Assembly (NCBI GenBank): GCA_036924085.1
Contig: JAVGWX010000025.1
Location: 24,012,752 to 24,076,751 of the forward strand
Direction: 5' to 3'
From: Ariolimax columbianus
Lineage: Eukaryota; Mollusca; Gastropoda; Stylommatophora; Arionidae
Length of the DNA stretch: 64,000 nt
The first letter of the stretch is position 1; each line of letters opens with the position of its first letter. The notes beneath the pieces were generated by a model. It was not told the origin of the DNA. It searched no databases and saw nothing but the letters and a program-made list of their open reading frames with translations. A program made the translations under genes and the position numbers. Shown in pieces: positions 1 to 9,722 of the stretch.

Positions 1-1941
1 CTTCTGTGCCTGGTAGGCATCTTCTATCTCCTGGGCTATGAGGATGACCTGGTCCTCAGTGGATCTGTGCTGTCTAAAGCCGGCTTGCTGTGGGATTAGA
101 ATTCGTTTTTCTTCCAGATGCCACATCAGTCTGGTGTTTATCATCCGTTCCATCAGCTTGCCGACACAGCTCAGTAGGCTTATGGGCCTGTATCCATTCG
201 GATCTGTTTTATCTTTTCCTGTTTTTGGTACTGGTACCAGTATTGCATCCTTCCATGCCTGGGGTACAATACCCCTTTTCCAGCTTTGGTTCAGGACTGA
301 TAGTAGTTTTTTCTTCGCTGTTTGGCCCAGCCCCATCAGCATTTCGTTTGTTATCCCGTCTTTTCCGGGAGATTTCCTTTTCTTTAGTGTTCTCATAGCC
401 TCTTCCATTTCACGCATGGTTAGTTTGGCCATCATGTGCTCTTCAGGAGCCGTATTTATGTTTTCGTGTCGCTTTAGCTCTTCGCTAATGTCTGTATGCT
501 TATCTGCAGGGACCTCGATGTGGTTTGCTCTGGCATAGTGATCGACAAAGGCGTTTGCGGCTTTCTTACCTGTGATCAAGTTCTCGCCCTGCTTGATAGT
601 AATTTGTTTATTGGACGGGGTTTCGTCGTTCATGGCTCTGACTAGCTTCCATAGCTTGTTCCCTTCTTTGTCCAGGTTTAAACTTTCCGTTTTGTTTTTC
701 CAACTTTCTCTTGCTGTTTGCTTGAGAGTGTGTTTGTGCTTCGCCGTGGCGGCTTTGAGGGCGATGTTCGCCTCCATGGATTTTTCACGTTCTGCCACGT
801 TCCTAGCATTTGTTACTGCATCTTCCACTTTCTGTAACTCATCATTCCAGTAGGGCTTATAGTTTTTCCTAGCTCCTCTTGGGATGGTTTCAGTGGCGGC
901 TTGCATTATTGCCTTGCTTAGGCTCTCTACCATGGGCTTCATTTTGGTGTTTCGTGTGTTGATGGTTTCACACAGCCCATCTGTCAGGATTGCAAATCTG
1001 TCCCAGTCGGCTCGTTTGTAATTCCAACGTGGGAGCGGTTTTGTTTCCTGTGGGCCTACTTCCATGTCAATGGTTAGCCTGATCGGCCTGTGGTCGCTAC
1101 CTGCCAGTTGGTTTAGCACCTGGCGGTCTATTTTATAGTGTATGTCCTGTGTGGAGAAGGCCAAATCTGGAGTCGAGGTGGTATGCCATGTTCTTGAATA
1201 GAAGCTAGGGCTATCCTCCGGCCTATTGATTAGGGAGAGATTTGCGTCTATCTCCCAATCTTCCACTTCGTCACCTCTGCTGTCTGTGTCAGAGTAGCCC
1301 CATCTCTCCGAGTGGCTGTTGAAATCTCCAACTACTATGCAGTTGGAGTCTCTGACCTCCATACTCGAGAGCGATAGGTCTCTGTTTGGTGGTCCGTACA
1401 GATTGAAAATGCGGAGCTTCGTCTCTTGAGCCATTATGTCAACTCCTACAATTTCTGCTTGTCCGGTGTGATTGACAGGTACCGCGCTACTCGGTATGCT
1501 GTTTCTGGTCAGTATCAGGACCCCTCCTTTGTGGCCTTCTCTATCTAGACGGAAGGTCTGGTATCCTCTGATTGAGAATTTATGGGTACTGTTGAGGTGC
1601 GTTTCCTGGATACATGCCACGTCAATCTTACCTTCATGCAGGTGGTGTGTAAGGGAAAGTTTTTTGTTAATGACTCCCTCCGCATTCCACTGTAATATTC
1701 TGAGGGTCTTGAAGTTTTGGCCAATAGACGTTACCCCATAGCCATGTGCCTTGACTCCACGACACATGGGTGGGTGACCACCAGTAGTCAAGGGTGGGCC
1801 CCTTCGAGGCGTGAGGCCCGGCGCTATCGCTGCCTGGCGGGTCTCCTCAGGATGAGCGCCATACGTTTTTCGAATAGGTTGTACTGCCATCATACTGTGA
1901 TTTACGTTGCACTGTTTTGTTAGGCTTGCGGCCCCGTGCAT
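1..1941 (-). CDS. Retrotransposon ORF2: APE endonuclease + reverse transcriptase (C-terminus off window)
   Basis: This frame is open without a stop from the first in-frame ATG at 1941 to base 1 (647 codons); the upstream stop is at 1948-1950. The protein nicks target DNA and reverse-transcribes the element RNA. Endonuclease motifs are in order: LRILQWNAEG (residues about 80-89), catalytic Glu in IQETHL (111-116), a KGGVLIL segment, NLYGPPN, GDFNSH (205-210), TPDLAF and SDHRP (282-286). A charged linker of about 230 residues follows. RT begins near residue 520 with SPGKDGITNEM (from 524), YRPISLLS (from 584) and QAGFRQHRST (from 619), the RT block order of LINEs. The catalytic YADD box would lie beyond the window. 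All visible endonuclease catalytic positions are kept and no frameshift is seen, so this copy may be young. The ATG at 1941 is only a candidate; about 79 residues precede the first recognisable motif. Confidence 0.93.
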   Translation of the reverse strand, partial: MHGAASLTKQCNVNHSMMAVQPIRKTYGAHPEETRQAAIAPGLTPRRGPPLTTGGHPPMCRGVKAHGYGVTSIGQNFKTLRILQWNAEGVINKKLSLTHHLHEGKIDVACIQETHLNSTHKFSIRGYQTFRLDREGHKGGVLILTRNSIPSSAVPVNHTGQAEIVGVDIMAQETKLRIFNLYGPPNRDLSLSSMEVRDSNCIVVGDFNSHSERWGYSDTDSRGDEVEDWEIDANLSLINRPEDSPSFYSRTWHTTSTPDLAFSTQDIHYKIDRQVLNQLAGSDHRPIRLTIDMEVGPQETKPLPRWNYKRADWDRFAILTDGLCETINTRNTKMKPMVESLSKAIMQAATETIPRGARKNYKPYWNDELQKVEDAVTNARNVAEREKSMEANIALKAATAKHKHTLKQTARESWKNKTESLNLDKEGNKLWKLVRAMNDETPSNKQITIKQGENLITGKKAANAFVDHYARANHIEVPADKHTDISEELKRHENINTAPEEHMMAKLTMREMEEAMRTLKKRKSPGKDGITNEMLMGLGQTAKKKLLSVLNQSWKRGIVPQAWKDAILVPVPKTGKDKTDPNGYRPISLLSCVGKLMERMINTRLMWHLEEKRILIPQQAGFRQHRSTEDQVILIAQEIEDAYQAQK

Positions 1942-1947
1942 CCGATT

Positions 1948-2056
1948 TCAACAGGCGTTTCTGTAGGGATGCCCTCCTTAGCCTTTGGCTGTCCCCAGCC
2001 TATCTGCAAGGCAGCAGTTGTTTACGATCAGAGTTTTCTCTCCTATGGAAGTTGTC
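1948..2056 (-). other. Short gap between ORF1-like remnant and ORF2
   Basis: About 100 bases separate the ORF2 frame from the end of the ORF1-like frame on the minus strand. The in-frame stop that bounds ORF2 is at 1948-1950. I see no motif of note. In intact LINEs the two ORFs are close or overlapping, which fits. Confidence 0.4.
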
Positions 2057-2470
2057 TTACCAGACTATCGAGTCTTCACTACTCGTGTCTATAGGGTGCA
2101 ATGATGATATGATATATGAGATGGACTGGTTTACCCGGAAGAGAGGCAGTCCAGTGTGTCTGTATCCCAGGATCGTCACGTCCTGCCAGAAACGTAGCAT
2201 TTGCATTTGAGTGGGGTATCTCTTTTTCCCTTTATTTTCTTGGCTTCTATGCAGGGATGGTACGCCTAGCATTCCCCGCCACCTGGGGTGTTGACACAGT
2301 GGGGCAGGTGTGCAATGTCCGCTGGTCTGCATCTCTTCTGCGTCCAGTATGATAGTTATATGGCTGATAACGTACAGAGGTAGATATCGTAGCCGGAGTG
2401 CATTCAGCCAGAGGACAAGCCTGGTAATGTCACCGAGATGTTGTTCGCCTGGTGTGCGGACAACTCTCAT
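2057..2470 (-). pseudogene. Decayed ORF1 (gag-like) C-terminal remnant, tentative
   Basis: A 137-codon minus-strand frame lies where the ORF1 C-terminus should be. It contains TRLVLWLNALRL and RYLPLYVISH, which recall the stretch just before the zinc knuckles in LINE gag proteins, then a lone SGHCT that looks like half of a CCHC knuckle. Another frame of the same bases (about 2230-2300) reads CVNTPGGGEC, a stop, then AYHPCIEAKKIK, which resembles the last knuckle (CxxCxGxH...C) with its spacing broken. I infer an ORF1 disrupted by frameshifts and substitutions. The similarity is by eye to the family pattern and could be coincidence. Upstream, a frame at about 3085-2905 (with YLVIDKQKPS) and one at 2917-2651 may be earlier fragments of the same gene. 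Confidence 0.4.
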
Positions 2471-2605
2471 GGTCGGTGGTTGAGTCTTGACAGTTCACAG
2501 TGAGGTGGCTGCTCTACTGTTTTCGACACCCCGACCAGGTACTAAGTCTTTGGTTGGTGTTTTTTCGCACCCCATCGCCGTATAGGGTGAGTATCAAGCA
2601 GTTGT

Positions 2606-2629
2606 CCGCCCGCTTTGACTTGCGGGCGG
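2606..2629. other. Perfect 8-bp hairpin
   Basis: Arms CCGCCCGC (2606-2613) and GCGGGCGG (2622-2629) pair perfectly around an 8-base loop. The stem is all G-C. It sits in the retrotransposon 5' region, and its function is unknown. It could be an RNA structure of the element or a chance GC-rich palindrome. Confidence 0.6.
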
Positions 2630-2663
2630 CAAGGACCTCTTACTGTGGCTCTACCTGATAGGG

Positions 2664-2681
2664 CTGGGGCGCAAGCCCCAG
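2664..2681. other. Perfect 7-bp hairpin with GCAA tetraloop (plus-strand reading)
   Basis: CTGGGGC (2664-2670), loop GCAA (2671-2674), GCCCCAG (2675-2681). GCAA is a GNRA tetraloop when read as plus-strand RNA. On the minus strand, the sense strand of the retrotransposon, the loop reads TTGC, so the GNRA property would matter only in antisense RNA. Role unknown. Confidence 0.6.
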
Positions 2682-2731
2682 GTCCCGAGCATGTAGGAGC
2701 CCCCCATTGCAGTGGTGCTGAGATTTTGGGC

Positions 2732-2766
2732 GGGATTGCGGCTTACAAGGGTTCGGTCGCAATCCC
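2732..2766. other. 9-bp hairpin with 17-base loop
   Basis: GGGATTGCG (2732-2740) pairs with CGCAATCCC (2758-2766). It is the third stem in 160 bases of the element's 5' region, so the cluster may be a folded 5' UTR. No known RNA family is recognised. Confidence 0.55.
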
Positions 2767-3143
2767 CCACATGGTAGCCTCGCGCCCTTGGCTTATCAGC
2801 CTGGTACGTGAACCAAAGTGTCTGCGGCTCCTCTCGATTTGAGCTGGTTTTCCGTAGCAACGCCCAGTCATTTGTAGGGTAAAACTGACCTGTCTTCAGA
2901 TGATCTATTTCCAGCACCCGTTCACTATTTGGTCAGACGAACTTATTGAGGGCTTTTGTTTGTCAATGACCAGGTATTTGAAATCTGCGGTTTCTGCAGA
3001 GTTAAAACACGATTTTCGTAGCGTTCTTTCATTTGAGTGTTTGAGAGCTGACTTGTCATCCGTGAGTCTAATACCAGCGTACGTTCATTATTAGACCCAA
3101 ACGGCAGTGCTCTCGATTTGTCAGTTGTTCTACAGTATAGGGC

Positions 3144-3320
3144 GAACTATTTAATAGGCTAGAGTCTCGTTCGTTATCGGAATTAACCAGACAAATCGCT
3201 CCACCAACTAAGAACGGCCATGCACCACCACCCACCGAATCAAGAAAGAGCTATCAATCTGTCAATCCTTACAGTGTCCGGACCGGGTGAGTTTTCCCGT
3301 GTTGAGTCAAATTAAGCCGC

Positions 3321-3369
<49 letters not shown>

Positions 3370-4536
3370 TTTGCAACCATACTTCCCCCGGAACCCAAAC
3401 ACTTTGGTTTCCCGGAAGCTGCCCGCAGAGTCATCGAAGCAACTCCTGCGGATCGCTAGTCGGCATCGTTTATGGTCAGAACTACGACGGTATCTGATAG
3501 TCTTCGCGCCTCTGACTTTCGTTCTTGATTAATGAAAACATTCTTGACAAATGCTTTCGCAGTAGCTCGTCTTGCGGCGATCCAAGAATTTCACCTCTAA
3601 CGCCGCAATACGAATGCCCCCGTTTGTCCCTGTTAATCATTACCTCCAGTTCCGAAAACCAACAAAATAGAACCGAGGTCCTATTCCATTATTCCATGCA
3701 CCATTATTCAGGCAGCCGAGGCCTGCTTTGAACACTCTAATTTTTTCAAAGTAAACGCGCCGGCCACCCAGGACGCTCAGCGAAGAGCACCCGTGGGAGA
3801 GAGCCGGCAGACGGTAGGGCAGGAGACAACGGGCAGTGAACCGGCGCGAGCCGGACCGCCCGCCTGCGCCTGAGATCCAACTACGAGCTTTTTAACTGCA
3901 ACAACTTTAATATACGCTATTGGAGCTGGAATTACCGCGGCTGCTGGCACCAGACTTGCCCTCCAATAGATCCTCGTTAAAGGGTTTAAAGTGTACTCAT
4001 TCCAATTACGGGGCCTCGAAAGAGTCCCGTATTGTTATTTTTCGTCACTACCTCCCCGTGCCGGGAGTGGGTAAGTTGCGCGCCTGCTGCCTTCCTTGGA
4101 TGTGGTAGCCGTTTCTCATGCTCCCTCTCCGGAATCGAACCCTGATTCCCCGTTACCCGTTACAAACATGGTAGGCATGTCACGTACCATCGACATTTGA
4201 TAGGGCAGACATTTGAAAGATGCGTCGCCGGCACATGAGGCCATGCGATCAGCACAAAGTTATCCAGAGTCACCAGTGGGGACGCCGCAACCCCGCGAGG
4301 GGAAACGACGATTGGTTTTGAACTAATAAAAGCGCTCTTTCCGCGAAGGTCGGAGCTTAGTAAGCATGTATTAGCTCTAGAATTGCCACAGTTATCCAAG
4401 TAGGATCGTGTCATCTAAGGAACCTCGACTGATTTAATGAGCCATTCGCGGTTTCACCGTGAGACAGTGTGAACTTAGACATGCATGGCTTAATCTTTGA
4501 GACAAGCATATGACTACTGGCAGGATCAACCAGATA
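3144..4536 (-). rRNA. 18S small-subunit rRNA gene, 5' portion, truncated at its 3' side
   Basis: Read on the minus strand, the gene starts at about 4536 with TATCTGGTTGATCCTGCCAG, the universal eukaryotic 18S 5' end. It continues through the block GCCAGCAGCCGCGGTAATTC (about 3935-3955), GAAATTCTTGGATCG (about 3580), AAAGGAATTGACGGAAGGGC (about 3343-3363), TTGTCTGGTTAATTCCG and GAGACTCTAGCC (near 3160). The V4 region (about 3755-3885) is GC-rich and long. After about 3143 the expected CTTCTTAGAGGGAC block is missing and retrotransposon sequence begins. About 1390 of the usual 1800 or so bases are present, and I saw no lesion in the retained part. With the insertion it cannot give a mature 18S unless the element is removed, so it is a dead or inserted rDNA unit. 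The sequence style suggests a spiralian animal. Confidence 0.95.
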
Positions 4537-5171
4537 TCTGTCGGAGACGTACGTACTGCGCACACCGGTCGGCGGAGGAAGGGTGTGTAAAATGCCTCAC
4601 TGGGACGGCCGCAGGGACCGACTGACGGGACGGACGGACGGTTGTTCCACCCGTCCCTCACTCCGTCGACCTAGGACCGCCTGACAGGGGCCTTCTACAC
4701 GCACCAGACGACCGACCGACCGGGCTCGCTCGAGGAGGGATGGCAGCGCTCTGTGCAGAACGGATCCCAACGACCTCGGCGACGAATTTCACTGGGACTA
4801 GAGACACCATTTGGCCTGCCCTTCTCCCCTTCTCCGTAGGGAGAGAGAGAACGCAGGGCCTCGAGGCAACGATTCCTGCTTTCCATTTGCCGGTCACAAG
4901 CTCTTTGCGAGAGTCGGACCACCAGCGAGACGTACTGTCGAGCTCTGCTATAAGCCTTAGAGAAATCACCACGGACGGACCACGTTTCCTGATACGGACC
5001 AGACTAGGGCACCTCGGTGGAGGAGCCACTACCACAAACCGCACCCAATTCGCACTACGGGGAAAGGCAGGCGAGCGTTTTCCGCAAGCCCGCGCTATCG
5101 CTCCGCCTGGCGGGACTGAGATCGCTTTACCAACACTGGTTGAAATTGAGTCGCTGCGGCGAGACAACTAC
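4537..5171 (-). other. Putative 5' external transcribed spacer of the rDNA unit
   Basis: This is GC-rich unique sequence directly upstream of the 18S 5' end and ending at the satellite. It has short tetranucleotide runs typical of transcribed spacers: GACGG/ACGG repeats at about 4624-4641 and GACC repeats at about 4709-4723. Frames are open on both strands here (for example 4658-5167 minus and 4740-5201 plus), but they overlap each other, lack recognisable domains and start in spacer sequence, so they are taken as chance. No Pol I promoter can be named by eye, since these are not conserved between phyla. If transcription starts in this unit, the start is either here or within the satellite. 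Confidence 0.65.
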
Positions 5172-8160
5172 CCCAGTTTAGTTTGGTTCAAATTGGTTTA
5201 GTTTGGTTAAGATTGGTTTATTTTGGTTAAGATTGGTTCAGTTTGGTTTAAGATTGGTTTAGTTTCGATAAGATTGGTTTAGTTTTGTTAAGATTCGTTT
5301 ATTTTATTTAAGAATGGTTTAGTTTGGTTACGATTGCTTTAGTTTGGTTAAAATTGGTTTAGCTTTGTTAAAATTGCTTTAGTTTGGTTACGATTGGTTT
5401 AGTTTCGTTAAGATTGCTTTAGTTTGGTTAAGATTGGATTAGTTTTGTTAAGATTAGTTTAGTTTAGTTAAGATTGATTAAGCTTTTTTAATAATGGTCA
5501 AGTTTGGTTAAGATTGTTTTAGTTTGGTTAAGATTAGTTTATTTAGTTAAGATTGATTAAGCTTTTTTAATATTGGTCTAGTTTGGTCAAGATTGGTTAA
5601 ACTTTGTTAAGATTGGTTTAGTTTGGTTGATTGATTTAGTTTAGTTAACATTTGTTCAGTTTGGTTAAGATTGGTTTAGTTTGGTTAAGATTAGTTTAGT
5701 TTGGTTAAGATTGGTATGGCTTGGTTAAGATTGATTTAGTTTGGTTAAGATTGGTTTAGTTTGGTTAAAATTGATTTAGTTTGGTTAAGATTGCTTTAGT
5801 TTGCTTAAGATTTGTTTAGTTTGGTTTAGATTGTTTTAATTTTGTTAAGATTGGTTTAGTTTGGTTACTATTGGTTTAGTTTGGTTAAGATTGGTTTAGT
5901 TTGGTTAAGATAGATTTAGTTTGTTTAAGATTGCTTTAGTTTGGTTAAGATTGGTTTATTTGGTTAAAATTGCTTTAGTTTGCTTAAGATTTGTGTAGTT
6001 TGGTTAAGATTGGTTTAGTTTGGTTAAGATTGGTTAAGTTTGGTTAAGATTTAAGTTAGTTTGGTTGAGATTGGTTTATTTTGGTTAAGATTGGTTTAGC
6101 TTGGTTAATATTGGTGTAGTTTAGTAATAATTTTTTTTGCTTGTTCAAGATCCGTTTAATTTGGTTAAGATTGTTTTTTTTGGTTAAGATTGGTATAGTT
6201 TGGTTAAAATTGGTTTAGTTTGGTGAAGATTGGAATAGTTTCGTTAAGATTGATTTAGTTTGGTTTAGTTTGGTTAAGATTGGTTTAGTTTGGTTAAGAT
6301 TGGTTTAGTTTCTGAAAGATTGGTTTAGTTTGGTTAATATTGATTTTATTTGCTTAAGATTAGTTTAGTTTTGTTAAGATTGGTTTACTTTGGTTAAAAT
6401 TGGTTTAGTTTGGTTAAGATTGGTTTAGTTTGGTTAAGATTAGTTTATTTAGTTAAGATTGATTTAGCTTTTTTAATATTGGTCAAGTTTGGTTAAGATT
6501 TGTTTAAGTTTGTTAAGATTGGTTTAGTTTGGTTAAGATTGGTTTGGCTTGGTTAGAATAGTTTTATTTTGGTTAAGATTGATTTAGTTTGGTTAAGATT
6601 GATTTAGTTTGGTTAAGATTGGTTCGTTTGGTTAAGATTGCTTTAGTTTGCTTAAGATTTGTTTAGTTTGGTTAAGTTTGGGTTGGCTTGGTTAAGATTG
6701 GTTTATTTTGGTTAAGATTGGTTTAGTTTGGTTAAGATTGGTTTAGTTTGGTTAAGATTGGTTTAGTTTGGTTAAGATTGGTTTAGTTTGGTTAAGCTTG
6801 CTTTAGTTTGGTTAAGATTGGTTTAGTTTGGATTAAGATTCGTTTAGTTTGGTTAAGATTGGTTTAGTTTGGTTAAGATTGCTTTAGTTTGGTTAAGATT
6901 GGTTTAGTTTGGTTAAGATTGGTTTAGTTTGGTTAAGATTGCTTTAGTTTGGTTAAGATTGGTTTAGTTTGGTTAAGTTTGTTTAGTTTCGTTAAGATTG
7001 GTCTAGTTTGGTTAAGATTGGTTTAGCTTGGTTAAGAGTGGTTTAGCTTGCTTAAGATTTGTTGAGTTTGGTTAAGATTGGTTCGGCTGGGTTAAGATTG
7101 GTTTAGTTTAGTTAAGATTGATTAAGCTTTTTTAAAATTGGTCTAGTTTGGTTAAGATTGCTTTAGTTTGGTTAAGATTGTTTTAGTTTGGTTAAGATTG
7201 CTTTAGTTTGGTTAAGATTGGTTTAGTTTGGTTAAGATTGCTTCAGTTTGATTAAGTTTGGTTTAGTTTGGTTAAGATTGGTTTAGTTTGGTTAAGATTG
7301 CTTCAGTTTGGTTAAGATTGGTTTAGTTTAGTTAATATTGGTGTAGTTTGGTTAAGATTGGTTTAGTTTGGTTAAGATTGGTTAAAATTGGTTTAGTTTG
7401 GTTAAGATTAGTTTGGTTTGGTTAAGATTGGTTTGGCTTGGTTAAGATTGGTTTAGTTTTGTTAAGATTAGTTTAGTTTGGTTTAGATTGGTTTAGTTTA
7501 GTTAAGATTAGTTTAGTTTGGTTAAAAATGTTTTAGTTTTGTAAAAATTGGTTTGGTTGGGTTAAGATTGGTTTACTTTGGTTAATATTGGTTTAGTTTG
7601 GTTAAAATCTGTTTAGTTTGGTTAAAATTGGTTTAGTTTGGTTAGGATTAGTTCAGTTTGGTTAAGATTGGTTTAGTTTCGATAAGAATGGTTTTGTTTT
7701 GTTAAGATTCGTTTAGTTTATTTAAGAATGGTTTAGTTTGGTTACGATTGCTTTAGTTTGGTTAAGATTGGTTTAGCTTTGTAAAAAGTGCTTTAGTTTG
7801 GTTAAGATTGGTTTAGTTTCGTTAAGATTGCTTTAGTTTGGTTAAGATTGGTTTAGTTTGGTTAAAATTGGTTCAGTTTGGTTAAGATTTCTTCAGTTTG
7901 GTTAAGATTGGTTTAGTTTTGTTGAGATTGGTTTGTTTTGGTTAAGATTGGTTTAGTTTAGTTAATATTGGTGTAGTTTGGTTATAATTTGTAAAATCCT
8001 TGTTTAAGATCGGTTTAATTTGGTTAAGATTGGTTTAGTTTGGTTAAGATTAGTTTAGTTTGGTTAAGATTGGTTCGGCTTGGTTGAGATTGGTTTAGTT
8101 TTGTTAAGATTAGTTTAGTTTAGTTAAAATTGAATTAGCTTTTTTAATATTGGTGTAGTT
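5172..8160 (+). repeat. rDNA-proximal edge of the satellite, diverged monomers
   Basis: This is the 3 kb next to the rDNA. The 20-bp register is recognisable but substitutions are frequent, and half-unit (10-bp) insertions occur, for example near 6245-6275 and 7372-7392. I found no long higher-order repeat here by eye. Greater divergence at an array edge is expected because exchange homogenises the interior. Confidence 0.7.
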
Positions 8161-9720
8161 TTGTCAAGATTGGTTTAAATTTGTTAAGATTGGATTAGTT
8201 TGGTTTCGATTGATTTTGTTTAGTTAAGATTTGTTTAGTTCGGTTAAAATTGGTTTAGTTTTGTAAAAATTGGTTTGGTTGGGTTCAGATTGATTTACTT
8301 TGGTTAAGATTGGTTCAATTTGGTTAAGTTTGGTTTAGTTTCGATAAGATTGGTTTAGTTTTGTTAAGATTGGTTTAGTTTATTTAAGAATGGTTTAGTT
8401 TGGTTACGATTGCTTTAGTTTGGTTAAGATTGGTTTAGCTTGGTTAAAATTGCTTTAGTTTGATTAAGATTGGTTTAATTTCGTTCAGATTGCTTTAGTT
8501 TGGTTAAGATTGGATTAGTTTGGTTAAGATTAGTTTAGTTTAGTTAAGATTGATTAAGCTTTTTTAATATTGGTCTAGTTTGGTCAAGATTGGTTCAGTT
8601 TCGTTAAGATTGGTTTAGTTTGGTTAAGATTAGTTTAGTTTGGTTAAGATTGGTTTAGTTTTGTTAAGATTAGTTTAGTTTAGTTAAAATTGAATTAGCT
8701 TTTTTAATATTGGTGTAGTTTTGTCAAGATTGGTTTAAATTTGTTAAGATTGGTTTAGTTTGGTTTAGATTGGTTTTGTTTAGTTAAGATTTGTTTAGTT
8801 TGGTTAAAATTGGTTTAGTTTTGTAAAAATTGGTTTGGTTGGGTTAAGATTGGTTTAGTTTGGTTAAGATTAGGTCAGCTTGGTTAAGATTGTATTAGTT
8901 TGGTTAAGAATGATTTAGTTTGGTTAAGATTGCTTTAGTTTAGTTAAGATTGGCTTAGTTTTGTCAAGATTGGTTTAAATTTGTTAAGATTGGTTTAGTT
9001 TGGTTTAGATTGGTTTTGTTTAGTTAAGATTTGTTTAGTTTGGTTAAAATTGGTTTAGTTTTGTAAAAATTGGTTTGGTTAGGTTAAGATTGGTTTACTT
9101 TGGTTAAGATTGGTTCAATTTGGTTAAGTTTGGTTTAGTTTCGATAAGATTGGTTTAGTTTTGTTAAGATTGGTTTAGTTTATTTAAGAATGGTTTAGTT
9201 TGGTTACGATTGCTTTAGTTTGGTTAAGATTGGTTTAGCTTGGTTAAAATTGCTTTAGTTTGGTTAAGATTGGTTTAATTTCATTACGATTGCTTTAGTT
9301 TGGTTAAGATTGGATTAGTTTGGTTAAGATTAGTTTAGTCTAGTTAAGATTGATTAAGCTTTTTTAATATTGGTCTAGTTTGGTCAAGATTGGTTCAGTT
9401 TGGTTAAGATTGGTTTAGTTTGGTTAAGATTAGTTTAGTTTGGTTAAGATTGGTTCGGCTTGGTTAAGATTGGTTTAGTTTTGTTAAGATTAGTTTAGTT
9501 TAGTTAAAATTGAATTAGCTTTTTTAATATTGGTGTAGTTTTGTCAAGATTGGTTTAAATTTGTTAAGATTGGTTTAGTTTGGTTTAGATTGGTTTTGTT
9601 TAGTTAAGATTTGTTTAGTTTGGTTAAAATTGGTTTAGTTTTGTAAAAATTGGTTTGGTTGGGTTAAGATTGGTTTAGTTTGGTGAAGATTAGGTCAGCT
9701 TGGTTAAGATTGTTTTAGTT
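8161..9720 (+). repeat. Tandem duplication, unit 800-820 bp
   Basis: The marker TTGTCAAGATTGGTTTAAAT occurs at 8161 and 8961, and the TCGATAAG block at 8341 and 9141 (offset 800). The TTGAATTAGCTT block lies at about 8681 and 9501 (offset 820, one extra monomer). Both offsets are exact multiples of 20, so the monomer register is preserved. A few substitutions separate the copies. Confidence 0.8.
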
Positions 9721-9722
9721 TG

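Larger units (their letters stand above)
1..3143 (-). mobile_element. Non-LTR (LINE-type) retrotransposon inserted in 18S rDNA, partial
   Basis: On the minus strand the order is 18S rRNA, a 5' region with hairpins, a decayed ORF1-like stretch, then ORF2 with an APE-type endonuclease and the start of a reverse transcriptase. The 3' part (rest of RT, 3' UTR, tail) lies beyond base 1. The right boundary is where 18S identity stops, just after the conserved GAGACTCTAGCC block, so it is uncertain by about 15 bases. The element has the same orientation as the rRNA gene, as in R1, R2, R7 and R8 elements, which rely on rRNA read-through. The domain order (gag-like, APE endonuclease, RT) fits the Jockey/I/R1 group rather than the R2 group, which lacks an APE endonuclease. 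The clade cannot be fixed without the missing 3' half. Whether the site is a specific target or a chance insertion cannot be told from one copy. Confidence 0.85.
2471..3143 (-). other. 5' region of the retrotransposon (5' UTR / start of ORF1)
   Basis: This lies between the 18S junction and the ORF1-like remnant. On the minus strand it has only short open pieces: about 3085-2905 in one frame and 2917-2651 in another. An intact ORF1 is therefore absent. Three perfect hairpins cluster at 2606-2766 (listed separately). An 11-bp direct repeat, CTCTCGATTTG, occurs at 2831-2841 and 3110-3120. I do not recognise an internal promoter or a self-cleaving ribozyme by eye, although 5' ribozymes are known in some LINE families. 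Confidence 0.5.

Noticed and set aside
38..2352. Plus-strand open frames (for example 38-538, 572-853, 1472-1741, 1917-2210)
   Set aside because: They are antisense to the retrotransposon ORF2 or its upstream remnant; the minus-strand reading has clear endonuclease and RT motifs, the plus-strand ones have none.
2700..2770. tRNA or SINE-like B box (GGTTCGG near 2750)
   Set aside because: No matching A box, acceptor stem or proper T arm could be drawn; the pairing that exists is the simple 9-bp hairpin.
2471..3143. HDV-like or hammerhead ribozyme at the element 5' end
   Set aside because: No CUGAUGA core or HDV pseudoknot layout could be found by eye; a covariance search would be needed.
3525..4661. 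Open frames inside the 18S gene on both strands
   Set aside because: The sequence is rRNA by its universal blocks; these frames are chance.
4658..5201. Overlapping 169-codon minus and 153-codon plus frames upstream of 18S
   Set aside because: GC-rich spacer often has chance open frames; they lie opposite each other, show no domain, and one runs into satellite.
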